Position numbers and translations under genes: made by a program. Shown here in pieces: positions 1-6,610 of a stretch of DNA of 10,266 nt. The first letter of the stretch is position 1. Each line of letters opens with the position of its first letter. The DNA comes from Clostridiaceae bacterium. Its GTDB lineage: Bacteria > Bacillota > Clostridia > UMGS1883 > JAAYMJ01. The DNA lies in NCBI GenBank assembly GCA_012521455.1, contig JAAYMJ010000322.1:1-10266 (forward strand). The letters run 5' to 3'. The notes under the pieces were generated by a model, which saw only the letters and a program-made list of their open reading frames with translations, made no database searches and had not been told where the DNA came from.

Positions 1-1235
1 ATATCAAAAAAGAAGAAAACGAGAAAAAAGCCCGTGAGGCAAGGGGGCAAAATCAAACCTTTATTAATGTAAACACCGAAAAATTGGACAAGCTCATGGA
101 TTTGGTTGGTGAAATTGTAATTGCCGAGTCCATGGTAAGCGCAAATCCCGATATCAAAGATTTAAATCTTGAAAATTTCCAAAAAGCTACAGACCAGCTT
201 CGAAAACTCATTGATTCCCTTCAAGACTCAGTTATGTCAATCCGTATGGTTCCCATCGCTTCCACTTTCCAAAGCATGAGAAGAATAGTCAGGGATATGG
301 GCAAAAAATTAAATAAAGACGTTGACTTGGTTTTACTTGGCGAAGATACGGAAGTGGACAAAAACATCATAAGCCATATTTCGGACCCCTTAATGCATTT
401 AGTCAGAAACGCGATGGACCACGGCATTGAAACTGCGGATGAAAGGGTAAAAGCGGGGAAAAACCCGAAAGGTAAAATAACATTGTCCGCTTCCAATACC
501 GGGGCGGGGATTTCAATTTCCGTATCCGACGACGGAAGAGGGCTGGACAGGGAAAAAATCCTTGAGAAGGCAAAGGAAAAGGGGCTTTTGACAAAGCCTG
601 AATCAGAACTGTCCGACAGGGAGGTTTATTCCTTTATACTTCATCCCGGTTTTTCAACAAGGGAAACGGTGACGGAATTCTCAGGCCGCGGCGTGGGGAT
701 GGACGTTGTAAGCAACAATATTGCCGAAGTCGGGGGCTCTATATACATTCAAAGCGAAAAGGGAAAGGGAAAGGGCATGACGGTGCATATCAATATCCCG
801 TTAACTTTGGCAATAATCGACGGGATGGAACTTTCTGTCGGGGAAAATATTTTGACCATTCCGATTTTGTATATAAAAGAAGCCTTTAAAGCTAATAAAA
901 AGGATATCATAAAGGACACGGACAACAACGAAATGATAATGCTTAGGGGAAATTGTTACCCAATAATCAGGCTTCATGAGATTTATAAAATGGAAACGGA
1001 AGTTACGGACCTTTCAGAAGGAATTATGCTGCTGGTTCAAAGCGAAGACCAATCCGCATGCATTTTCGCCGACAAGTTAAACGGTGAAAGAAGCGTGGTT
1101 GTAAAACCCCTTCCCAACTATTATGCCAAGATGCTTGCGAAAAAAGGCGGCGGGATTGGCGGTTGTACAATCTTAGGGAATGGCGACATCAGCTTGATTT
1201 TGGATGTAAAAGGCCTTATCAGAAGAGTTATATAA
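1..1235 (+). CDS. cheA: Chemotaxis histidine kinase CheA, C-terminal part (5' truncated by window edge)
   Basis: CheA is the cytoplasmic kinase that autophosphorylates in response to chemoreceptor arrays and passes phosphate to CheY and CheB. The frame is open from base 3, giving 410 visible residues; the P1 phospho-histidine and P2 domains lie upstream of the window. Visible order: a charged Lys/Glu linker (residues 1-17), the P3 dimerisation helices starting near LDKLMDLVGEIVIAESMV (from residue 28), the P4 ATPase with an N box HLVRNAMDHG (near residue 132), G1 box DDGRG (near 176) and G2 box GRGVGMD (near 228), then a P5 CheW-like domain to the end. All the ATP-binding motifs look intact. 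The TTG at base 84 falls inside P3 and is not a real start. cheW follows after 17 nt, so the two are probably co-transcribed. Identification is secure; only the length is unknown. Confidence 0.97.
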   Translation, partial: IKKEENEKKAREARGQNQTFINVNTEKLDKLMDLVGEIVIAESMVSANPDIKDLNLENFQKATDQLRKLIDSLQDSVMSIRMVPIASTFQSMRRIVRDMGKKLNKDVDLVLLGEDTEVDKNIISHISDPLMHLVRNAMDHGIETADERVKAGKNPKGKITLSASNTGAGISISVSDDGRGLDREKILEKAKEKGLLTKPESELSDREVYSFILHPGFSTRETVTEFSGRGVGMDVVSNNIAEVGGSIYIQSEKGKGKGMTVHINIPLTLAIIDGMELSVGENILTIPILYIKEAFKANKKDIIKDTDNNEMIMLRGNCYPIIRLHEIYKMETEVTDLSEGIMLLVQSEDQSACIFADKLNGERSVVVKPLPNYYAKMLAKKGGGIGGCTILGNGDISLILDVKGLIRRVI

Positions 1236-1252
1236 GCTAGGGGGTAGCCAAA

Positions 1253-1759
1253 ATGAGCGATATTTATAACAATCATATTTATGAAGATGACACTCAGGAG
1301 GATAGGTACTTGACATTTTTCCTTGACAAAGACATCTACGGGATTGAAATCAAGTACATAAACGAAATCATAGGTATGCAAAAGATTACAAAAATCCCTG
1401 AAGTCCCGCACTACGCAAAGGGCGTTATAAATTTGAGGGGAAAAATTGTGCCTGTAATTGACCTTAGGCTTAAGTTTAAAAAAGAGGAAATTGAATATAA
1501 CGACAGGACTTGTATAATCATAGTAAGTGTTGAGGATTTGCTTGTGGGGCTTATTGTTGACAATGTGGATGAAGTTGCGAAAATACCTAAGGAAAACATT
1601 GCCGCCCCGCCGGATTACAAAGTCGGTTTTCACAACCGCTACATTAAAGGCATTGGGAAAACCGAAGATACCGATACCGTAAAACTTCTTTTAGACTGCG
1701 AAAAAATTCTTACAGATGATGAGTTTGAAGAAATTTCCCAAATGAGGGATAAGGCGTAA
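1253..1759 (+). CDS. cheW: Chemotaxis coupling protein CheW
   Basis: CheW is the SH3-like adaptor that links chemoreceptors to the P5 domain of CheA in the polar array. The 168-residue product has the usual CheW length and motifs: an opening strand YLTFFLDKDIYGIEI, the PEVPHYAKGVINLRGKIVPV segment that forms the receptor/CheA contact surface, and a second half with LLVGLIVDNVDEV. A short acidic tail (LTDDEFEEISQM) ends the protein. The ATG start is preceded by AGGGGG at 1239-1244 with an 8 nt spacer. It sits between cheA and cheB, consistent with one chemotaxis transcript. The alternative, a CheV, is excluded because there is no receiver domain fused. Confidence 0.96.
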   Translation: MSDIYNNHIYEDDTQEDRYLTFFLDKDIYGIEIKYINEIIGMQKITKIPEVPHYAKGVINLRGKIVPVIDLRLKFKKEEIEYNDRTCIIIVSVEDLLVGLIVDNVDEVAKIPKENIAAPPDYKVGFHNRYIKGIGKTEDTDTVKLLLDCEKILTDDEFEEISQMRDKA

Positions 1760-1803
1760 CATTTGATACTACTACTGGTGTGGATTTGAAAGGAAATAGG
1801 ATA

Positions 1804-2835
1804 ATGGCAAAACGCAAGATAGATGTGTTGATTGTGGATGATTCCTTGTTTTTCAGGGAATTTATAACGAAGGAACTGTCAAAAGACGAAGGGTTAAATA
1901 TAGTGGGGACAGCGGCGGACGCTTTTGAAGCTAGGGATAAAATAGTTTCATTAAATCCGCAGGTTTTGATTTTGGACGTTGAAATGCCCAAAATGAATGG
2001 GATTGACTTCCTTTTAAAGCTGATGCCACAACATCCTATACCAGTTATTGTTGTAAGCTCCATCAGTTCAAATGTTTTTGATGCTATGCGCGCGGGGGCT
2101 GTTGATTTTGTCAGCAAGCCTGATTTTTCAAACCAGACTTCGAAAGAGGCATTTATCAGGGAGCTTGTTATAAAAACAAAAATTGCATCCATAGCAAAGG
2201 TTGCGCACTTTAAAAAAGACCCGGATTCAAGCCAAGTGAAGGGCAGCCTCGATAGAGGCATCCGGGAAGATTTGATAATTGCAATCGGGGCTTCCACCGG
2301 CGGAACCGAGGCGATTTACCAGGTGCTAAAAGGGCTTCCCAAGGAAACCCCGCCGGTTGTCATAGTGCAGCATATGCCGCCGATTTTTACCAGGATGTAC
2401 GCTGAGCGGCTCAACAATTCCTGTGAGCTTTACGTCAAAGAAGCTGAAAACGGGGATTTTCTCGCGCCGGGGAAGGTTTTGATAGCCCCCGGGGATTTTC
2501 ACATGCGCCTTGTGAAAAAAGGCGCAAGGTATGCGGTGGAATGTTTTACCGGGGAAAAGATAAACGGGTTAAGGCCCGCAGTTGACGTGCTTTTCAATTC
2601 CGTTGCGGAATTGGCAAAGAAAAACGCCATTGGTGTCATACTTACCGGGATGGGCGCGGACGGCGCGAAAGGGCTTTTAAAAATGCGTGAAAACGGGGCA
2701 TATACCATTGGCCAGGATGAGGCAAGCTGCGTGGTTTACGGCATGCCAAAAGCAGCTTTTGACATGGGGGCTGTTGAAAAACAGCTTCCGCTAAACAAGA
2801 TTTCGGAAGAGATTATAAGACTTTCGAAAAAATAG
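1804..2835 (+). CDS. cheB: Chemotaxis response regulator and protein-glutamate methylesterase CheB
   Basis: CheB removes methyl groups from (and deamidates) chemoreceptor glutamates when phosphorylated by CheA, giving adaptation. The 343-residue product has an N-terminal receiver domain (about 5-125) with the acidic pair D12/D13, phospho-acceptor D58 in LILDVEMPKMNG and K105 in SKP, a short linker, then a C-terminal methylesterase domain. The catalytic triad is visible as S164 (GASTGGTEA), H190 (VQHMP) and D286 (GMGADGA). These numbers match the enterobacterial CheB triad exactly when the ATG at 1804 is the start. That start also has AAAGGA upstream (1789-1794). An in-frame GTG at 1780 would add eight residues but has no ribosome binding site. 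In B. subtilis cheB precedes cheA; here it follows cheW. Confidence 0.95.
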   Translation: MAKRKIDVLIVDDSLFFREFITKELSKDEGLNIVGTAADAFEARDKIVSLNPQVLILDVEMPKMNGIDFLLKLMPQHPIPVIVVSSISSNVFDAMRAGAVDFVSKPDFSNQTSKEAFIRELVIKTKIASIAKVAHFKKDPDSSQVKGSLDRGIREDLIIAIGASTGGTEAIYQVLKGLPKETPPVVIVQHMPPIFTRMYAERLNNSCELYVKEAENGDFLAPGKVLIAPGDFHMRLVKKGARYAVECFTGEKINGLRPAVDVLFNSVAELAKKNAIGVILTGMGADGAKGLLKMRENGAYTIGQDEASCVVYGMPKAAFDMGAVEKQLPLNKISEEIIRLSKK

Positions 2836-2838
2836 GGG

Positions 2839-2873
2839 AAAATGGCGTGACGGCTTTGCTGTCACGGCATTTT
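2839..2873 (+). terminator. Strong hairpin between cheB and fliA (terminator or attenuator)
   Basis: Four bases after the cheB stop, AAAATGGCGTGACGGC pairs with GCTGTCACGGCATTTT around a TTT loop. The stem has 16 positions with one G-G mismatch and one G-U pair. The A-run on one flank and T-run on the other make it resemble a bidirectional intrinsic terminator, though the T-run is only four bases and lies within the stem. It could partly terminate the chemotaxis transcript and lower fliA read-through, or protect the upstream mRNA's 3' end. The structure is seen directly; the function is inferred. Confidence 0.6.
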
Positions 2874-2925
2874 AGTATAAAAAGTAATTGCGCTTTAAAG
2901 CAAGCTGCCTTTGGGGGTGAATGTT

Positions 2926-3681
2926 TTGGCTATTGAAGAATTGCCGCGTGAAGTTTGGGAGGAGTTTAAAGCAAAACCCACCATTGAAACAAGGAATTAT
3001 ATATTAATGCACTATATCGGGCTGGTAAAAGACATAGCTTCAAGGCTGGTTTATTCATATAAAAACCATGTGGACTATGATGACTTATATTCCTGCGGGA
3101 TTTTTGGGCTTATGGACGCCATTGAAAAATACGACATAAACCGCAATATCAAGTTTGACACCTATGCAACATGGCGCGTTAAAGGGGCAATTATAGACTA
3201 TATAAGGGAACAGGACTGGCTTCCAAAAAGCAAGAGGCAAAAGTTCAAGCAGGTGGAGGACGCCTTCAAGCAGCTGGAAGGCCAAAACGGGCAGGCGCCT
3301 ACGGAAGAAGAAGTGGCAAATCATTTGGGAATGAGCGTGTCGGAGATTAATAAAACCTTGTCGGAATCCTACTCCTACCAAATCATTTCCATGGACGAAA
3401 AAATCATGGACGTGCTAAACCAAGGTAATGACATAGCGTTACACACCGCCACTCCCGAGGCTGAATTCATGGAAGAAGAACTAAAAGAAGTGCTGGCTAA
3501 AGCCATTGATACTTTAACCGAAAACGAAAAAATGGTGACATCGCTTTATTATTTTGACGAGCTTAACCAAAAGGAAATCGGAAAAGTCATGGGATTGAGC
3601 GAATCGAGGATATCCCAGCTTCATGCCAAGGCGATTTTAAAAATTAAGGCCTATTTGGAAAAATATTATATAAATAATTAA
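2926..3681 (+). CDS. fliA: Flagellar sigma factor FliA (SigD / sigma-28)
   Basis: This sigma-70-family factor directs RNA polymerase to late flagellar, chemotaxis and flagellin promoters, and is held inactive by FlgM. Region 2 is clear (YDDLYSCGIFGLMDAIEKYD, then KFDTYATWRVKGAIIDYIRE, which contains the -10 recognition helix), followed by the DWLPKSKRQK segment typical of FliA/SigD. Region 3 lies around APTEEEVANHLGMS and region 4, the -35-binding helix-turn-helix, around ELNQKEIGKVMGLSESRISQ. The length, about 251 residues, matches B. subtilis SigD. Start choice: a TTG at 2926 has GGGGGTGA (2913-2920) 5 nt upstream. An upstream in-frame TTG at 2911 lies immediately before that element and lacks its own site. 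The gene sits next to a swrB-like gene, as sigD does in B. subtilis. The cheB-fliA gap holds a hairpin but no promoter I can recognise. Confidence 0.95.
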   Translation: MAIEELPREVWEEFKAKPTIETRNYILMHYIGLVKDIASRLVYSYKNHVDYDDLYSCGIFGLMDAIEKYDINRNIKFDTYATWRVKGAIIDYIREQDWLPKSKRQKFKQVEDAFKQLEGQNGQAPTEEEVANHLGMSVSEINKTLSESYSYQIISMDEKIMDVLNQGNDIALHTATPEAEFMEEELKEVLAKAIDTLTENEKMVTSLYYFDELNQKEIGKVMGLSESRISQLHAKAILKIKAYLEKYYINN

Positions 3682-3699
3682 AGCGAAAGGAATGAAAAT

Positions 3700-4206
3700 A
3701 TGAGTACGATTTTAGAGGCACTCTTGCTGCTAGTCGGGCTGGGATTGTTGTGTGTGCTGGTTTTTGTCGGCTATTTATTATATCAAAACCAGTCAAATTC
3801 CCAAAACAAAATCGACCAGGAGGAATTGGCTGAGGTTGTTGAAACATTGGAAAAAATGGTTTCTGAAACCGATGAGTTTATTAAAAACACAAAAAATGAG
3901 ATAAATGAGGCAAAAGAGGAACTATATAAGCTTAAAGAGGATATTATAAAGCTAAAAGAAAGCGAAAAAGCAAAAGACACAAAAAAGGAAGAATCCCAAA
4001 AAGCGCAAAAGCAGTCTGAAAAGGCAAAAAAAGAAGAAAAAAAAGATGAGCAAAAAGACGCGGATTTGCCCGAGCAAAAAATCACAACGGATAAGGTTAT
4101 AATGGTCAGAAACTTATACAACATGGGACTAAGCGTGGCCGATATCGCAAAGCGGCTCGAACTGGGCAAGGGCGAAGTGGAACTTATTTTAAATTTGAAA
4201 AAATAA
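3700..4206 (+). CDS. SwrB-like membrane-anchored coiled-coil protein linked to fliA
   Basis: The 168-residue product has one N-terminal membrane segment (about residues 4-27, LEALLLLVGLGLLCVLVFVG), a long Lys/Glu-rich heptad-like coiled coil (about 35-100), a low-complexity KKEEKKDEQKD stretch, and a compact C-terminal segment (about 130-168) containing NLYNMGLSVADIAKRLELGK, which reads like a small helix-turn-helix. This architecture, length and position directly after the flagellar sigma gene match B. subtilis SwrB (YlxL), which promotes flagellar basal-body maturation. Sequence similarity of such charged coiled coils is weak evidence, so orthology is inferred mainly from synteny and topology. 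The ATG has AAAGGA upstream (3685-3690). The protein would be a type I-like single-pass protein with a cytoplasmic C-terminus. The gene ends 69 nt before the next start, and a sigma-28-type promoter sits in that gap. Confidence 0.75.
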   Translation: MSTILEALLLLVGLGLLCVLVFVGYLLYQNQSNSQNKIDQEELAEVVETLEKMVSETDEFIKNTKNEINEAKEELYKLKEDIIKLKESEKAKDTKKEESQKAQKQSEKAKKEEKKDEQKDADLPEQKITTDKVIMVRNLYNMGLSVADIAKRLELGKGEVELILNLKK

Positions 4207-4210
4207 ATAT

Positions 4211-4237
4211 TAAGAATATATAAATATTATCCGATAA
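4211..4237 (+). promoter_or_regulatory. Sigma-28 (FliA) type promoter for the late flagellar operon
   Basis: TAAG at 4211-4214 is followed after exactly 15 nt by TCCGATAA at 4230-4237. The sigma-28 consensus is TAAA, about 15 nt, then GCCGATAT. The -10 matches at CCGATA and the -35 at three of four bases. The element lies in the 69 nt gap upstream of the first rod gene and shares its TAAG and spacing with the flagellin promoter at 9994-10020. It probably makes the rod genes, flgM, flgN, flgK and flgL FliA-dependent. Confidence 0.7.
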
Positions 4238-4275
4238 ATAGATAGACCATTCTTTCTTAAGAAGGAGAAAGGATT

Positions 4276-5019
4276 ATGCAAAGAGGAATCCAAGGCGTCG
4301 CGTATGCCATGAACGCCTACAGCGAAAAATTAAATATTACCGCCAACAATATCGCAAACATACAAACAACGGGATTTAAAAAGCAAAACGCTTCAATTAG
4401 GTCCTTTGATTCATATATGGTAAAAGAAATTGCGAACAACTCAAGAAAATTCCTGGGGAATTTAGGCAATATAAGCTTAGCAAGCGGATTGTCCGCCCCA
4501 TATACGGATTTTTCCCAAGGTAATATTACAGAGACCGGGTACAGGACAGATTTTGCGATAAACGGGGACGCGTTTTTTGTTGTGGAAGGGCCAAACGGCA
4601 TTAGATACACAAGAAACGGAAGTTTTACCTTTGACGATGAGGGCTACTTAATTACAAAAAACGGCGAGTATGTACTAGGTGAAAACGGAAGGATTTTCAG
4701 CCCAAGCCGCGAAATTGACATCGCAAAAGACGGCACGCTATCTACGGGCGGAAGACTCCGTCTGGTATCATTTTTGGATTTAACCCTTTTGGAAAATGAC
4801 GGGGTGGGGAATTTTGTAACAGATGAAGGCAATGTTATCCCCGCAGGGAATTTTGAGATTATACAGGGAAGTTTGGAAACATCAAACGTGGATGTTTTGG
4901 AAGAGACCAAAAACCTTTTGGAACTTAGAAGGAATTACGAAAGCTGCCAGATGGCGATAAGAATGATTGACGCCACAATGGAAAAAGCAGCAAACGAAAT
5001 CGGCAAAGTGCAAGGTTAA
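4276..5019 (+). CDS. flgF: Flagellar hook-basal body (distal/proximal rod) protein, FlgF/FlhO-like
   Basis: This is an axial rod protein of the FlgF/FlgG/FlgE family, exported through the flagellar type III apparatus and polymerised into the basal-body rod. The 247-residue product starts with the family's N-terminal helix and motif LNITANNIANIQTTGFKK (about 18-35), has the central FlgG-type strand region (DFAINGDAFFVVEG, then YTRNGSFTFDDEGYLITKNG), and ends with the C-terminal helix carrying GSLETSNVDVLEETKNLLEL. No signal peptide is present, as expected for a type III substrate. The ATG is preceded by AAGGAG (4262-4267). Two adjacent family members in this position correspond to flhO-flhP of B. 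subtilis; the symbol follows that order and the FlgF/FlgG assignment could be swapped. The next gene follows after 12 nt. Confidence 0.85.
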   Translation: MQRGIQGVAYAMNAYSEKLNITANNIANIQTTGFKKQNASIRSFDSYMVKEIANNSRKFLGNLGNISLASGLSAPYTDFSQGNITETGYRTDFAINGDAFFVVEGPNGIRYTRNGSFTFDDEGYLITKNGEYVLGENGRIFSPSREIDIAKDGTLSTGGRLRLVSFLDLTLLENDGVGNFVTDEGNVIPAGNFEIIQGSLETSNVDVLEETKNLLELRRNYESCQMAIRMIDATMEKAANEIGKVQG

Positions 5020-5031
5020 GGGGGCATATAA

Positions 5032-5748
5032 ATGATACAGGCATTTTACAATTCCTTTGCGGGATTGAAGGCCCAGCAACAAAATCTTGATGTAATATCC
5101 AATAATATAGCAAATATAAATACACCGGGGTACAGGATGAAAAGGGCGGAATTTGCCGCTATAATGGACGGGTACCGTGGCGTGGGGGTAAGGCTTAACG
5201 CTCTTACCCAGGACACTCTCCCAATGGGGGTAAACCCTTTGAGCTTTAGTTTGGAAGAAGGGTTTTTCGTTGTTGAAAACGAAGCCGGTATGAGATTTTA
5301 CACAAAGGACGGCAACTTCACCCTTCAAAATGTAGGAGGACAGAATTACCTTGCCACACAGAACGGGGAATATGTTTTAGATGTATACGGAAATCGTATT
5401 GAAATGCCCCAAAACATAGATAACTTAACCCTAAATGGCGGGGTTTTGTACCCAAACGGCGACGGCAACGGGATTAGGCTTGCCGTTGTGAATTTTGAGT
5501 CCCCCGGCGATTTGGCGGAATACGGGAATGGCTTATATCAGGAAACAGCCAATTCCGGGGACGGGTACTTTGTGAATGAGCCAAAGATTTCCCTTTCCTA
5601 TGAAGATTTGATAAAGGCAAAAAATAGCGAGAATTTTGCAAGGGAAATCGTGAATTTAATGATAACACAAAGAGCGTTCAGCCTAAACTCAAGGGCGCTT
5701 CAAATCGCGGATGAAATCGCGCAAATGGCTAACCACCTTAGAGGTTAA
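5032..5748 (+). CDS. flgG: Flagellar hook-basal body (rod) protein, FlgG/FlhP-like
   Basis: This second, 238-residue rod-family protein has the conserved N-terminal helix and motif LDVISNNIANINTPGYRMKR (about 19-38), the central segment EEGFFVVENEAGMRFYTKDG with NGEYVLDVYGNRIE, and a C-terminal coiled helix NFAREIVNLMITQRAFSLNS. The C-terminal helix lacks the G-x-L-E-x-SNVD signature that its upstream neighbour keeps, so it is the more divergent of the pair. The start ATG has AAGGGGG at 5018-5024, overlapping the end of the preceding gene and 7 nt from the ATG, so the two genes are probably translated together. By gene order it matches B. subtilis flhP (FlgG, distal rod), but sequence alone only supports a generic rod/hook-basal-body assignment. 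Confidence 0.85.
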   Translation: MIQAFYNSFAGLKAQQQNLDVISNNIANINTPGYRMKRAEFAAIMDGYRGVGVRLNALTQDTLPMGVNPLSFSLEEGFFVVENEAGMRFYTKDGNFTLQNVGGQNYLATQNGEYVLDVYGNRIEMPQNIDNLTLNGGVLYPNGDGNGIRLAVVNFESPGDLAEYGNGLYQETANSGDGYFVNEPKISLSYEDLIKAKNSENFAREIVNLMITQRAFSLNSRALQIADEIAQMANHLRG

Positions 5749-5794
5749 TATTTGTTTAAAGCTTTGACTATCCACTAGAAAGGGAGAATATGGC

Positions 5795-6085
5795 ATGAAT
5801 ATTTCAAAGATAAATCCAACGGGGGCTGTGGAAGCCTATAAAAGCATATCAAAAGAAGTGAGAACCGAAAAAGTTAACAAGACTAAAATGAAGGACTCGC
5901 TTACTTTGTCAAAGGACGCAAAAATCTTTCAAACTGCCTTAAAGGAAGTTGCACAAAGCCCTCAAATAAGGCAGGAGAAGGTAAATGAAATCGCAAAAAG
6001 GGTAAAATCAGGAACCTATACCATAGACAGCAAAGGTATCGCTAAAAAAATGATAGAAGGCGCTAGTTTTTCAAAATTAGTATAA
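5795..6085 (+). CDS. flgM: Anti-sigma-28 factor FlgM
   Basis: FlgM binds and inhibits FliA until the hook-basal body is finished; in enterics it is then exported. The 96-residue product shows the family pattern: a polar, probably disordered N-terminal half with DSLTLSKDAKIFQTAL (about 34-49), then a helical sigma-binding half with RQEKVNEIAKRVKSGTYTID and GIAKKMIE near the C-terminus. The first real start is the ATG at 5795 with AAAGGGA (5779-5785) upstream; the ATG five bases earlier stops after two codons. It lies in the classical flgM-flgN-flgK-flgL order, immediately upstream of the chaperone gene flgN. Its own target sigma gene, fliA, is about 2.1 kb upstream in the same locus. The 46 nt gap before it shows no sigma-28 promoter, so it probably relies on the promoter upstream of the first rod gene. 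Confidence 0.92.
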   Translation: MNISKINPTGAVEAYKSISKEVRTEKVNKTKMKDSLTLSKDAKIFQTALKEVAQSPQIRQEKVNEIAKRVKSGTYTIDSKGIAKKMIEGASFSKLV

Positions 6086-6098
6086 GGGAAAGAACGAA

Positions 6099-6599
6099 AT
6101 GGAAAAATATATAAACGCGCTAATTGATATGCTAAAGGACGAGTCCTCATTAATAGGGCAGCTTATTGAGCTTTCAAGGGAAAAAAACAAAGCTTTAACA
6201 AATATACAAATTGAAGATATAAACGAAATAGTGCTCAAAGAACAGTTTGTCCAAGGCAAAATCGACAAGCTTGAGGATGAGCGGGTTAGATTAAATTCTG
6301 AAATTGCAAAGGCTTTAAATGTTAATAATGACACCTTGACGGTGACTGAAATTTTAAATTATGTGGATGACGGAAAAAAAGAAGAATTAAAAAATATCCG
6401 GGATGAAATCAAGGAGAAAATTTCAGAATATAAAAAAATAAACAGCCAAAATATTGATATTATAAATAATCATTTGGAATATGTGAATTTCATGATGCAT
6501 GAAATCTTAGGCGAAGATGAAAAAAGCCTGGTGTACGGGCAAAAGGGAGAAACCAAAAAAGACGGCACCATGAGGAAATATTATGACAATAAGGCATAG
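6099..6599 (+). CDS. flgN: Flagellar export chaperone FlgN
   Basis: FlgN is the cytoplasmic chaperone that keeps FlgK and FlgL export-competent and delivers them to the flagellar export gate. The 166-residue product is almost wholly alpha-helical and charged, with a long antiparallel coiled-coil pattern: helix one about residues 1-70 (LIDMLKDESSLIGQLIELSR), helix two about 90-130 (KKEELKNIRDEIKEKISEYK). The helical pattern and length fit the FlgN family (YvyG in B. subtilis). Identification rests partly on position between flgM and flgK, because FlgN sequences diverge widely. The start ATG has AAGGGA (6084-6089), which overlaps the flgM stop codon region. The gene ends 11 nt before flgK, whose ribosome binding site overlaps the flgN stop. 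Confidence 0.87.
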   Translation: MEKYINALIDMLKDESSLIGQLIELSREKNKALTNIQIEDINEIVLKEQFVQGKIDKLEDERVRLNSEIAKALNVNNDTLTVTEILNYVDDGKKEELKNIRDEIKEKISEYKKINSQNIDIINNHLEYVNFMMHEILGEDEKSLVYGQKGETKKDGTMRKYYDNKA

Positions 6600-6610
6600 G
6601 GGGAGTTAAT

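Noticed and set aside
1121..1633. Minus-strand open frame across the cheA-cheW junction
   Set aside because: Shadow of two well-supported genes; hydrophobic low-quality product with no family resemblance.
1780..1803. Earlier GTG start for cheB adding eight residues
   Set aside because: No ribosome binding site precedes it, while the ATG at 1804 has AAAGGA upstream and places the catalytic triad at the canonical numbers 164, 190 and 286.
2911..2925. Upstream TTG start for fliA
   Set aside because: It sits at the edge of the GGGGGTGA element, which is better used as the ribosome binding site of the TTG at 2926.
4138..4145. Perfect sigma-28 -10 octamer GCCGATAT
   Set aside because: It lies within the SwrB-like coding region and no TAAA-like -35 occurs 14-16 nt upstream.
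3783..4169. Minus-strand Ser/Phe-rich open frame
   Set aside because: Complement of the Lys/Glu-rich coiled coil; composition is the expected artefact.
5764..5792. TTGACT as a -35 box upstream of flgM
   Set aside because: The matching -10 position reads AATATG and transcription would start beyond the flgM start codon.
5790..5798. ATG-GCA-TGA minimal upstream frame overlapping the flgM start
   Set aside because: Two codons long and not preceded by its own ribosome binding site; likely chance.
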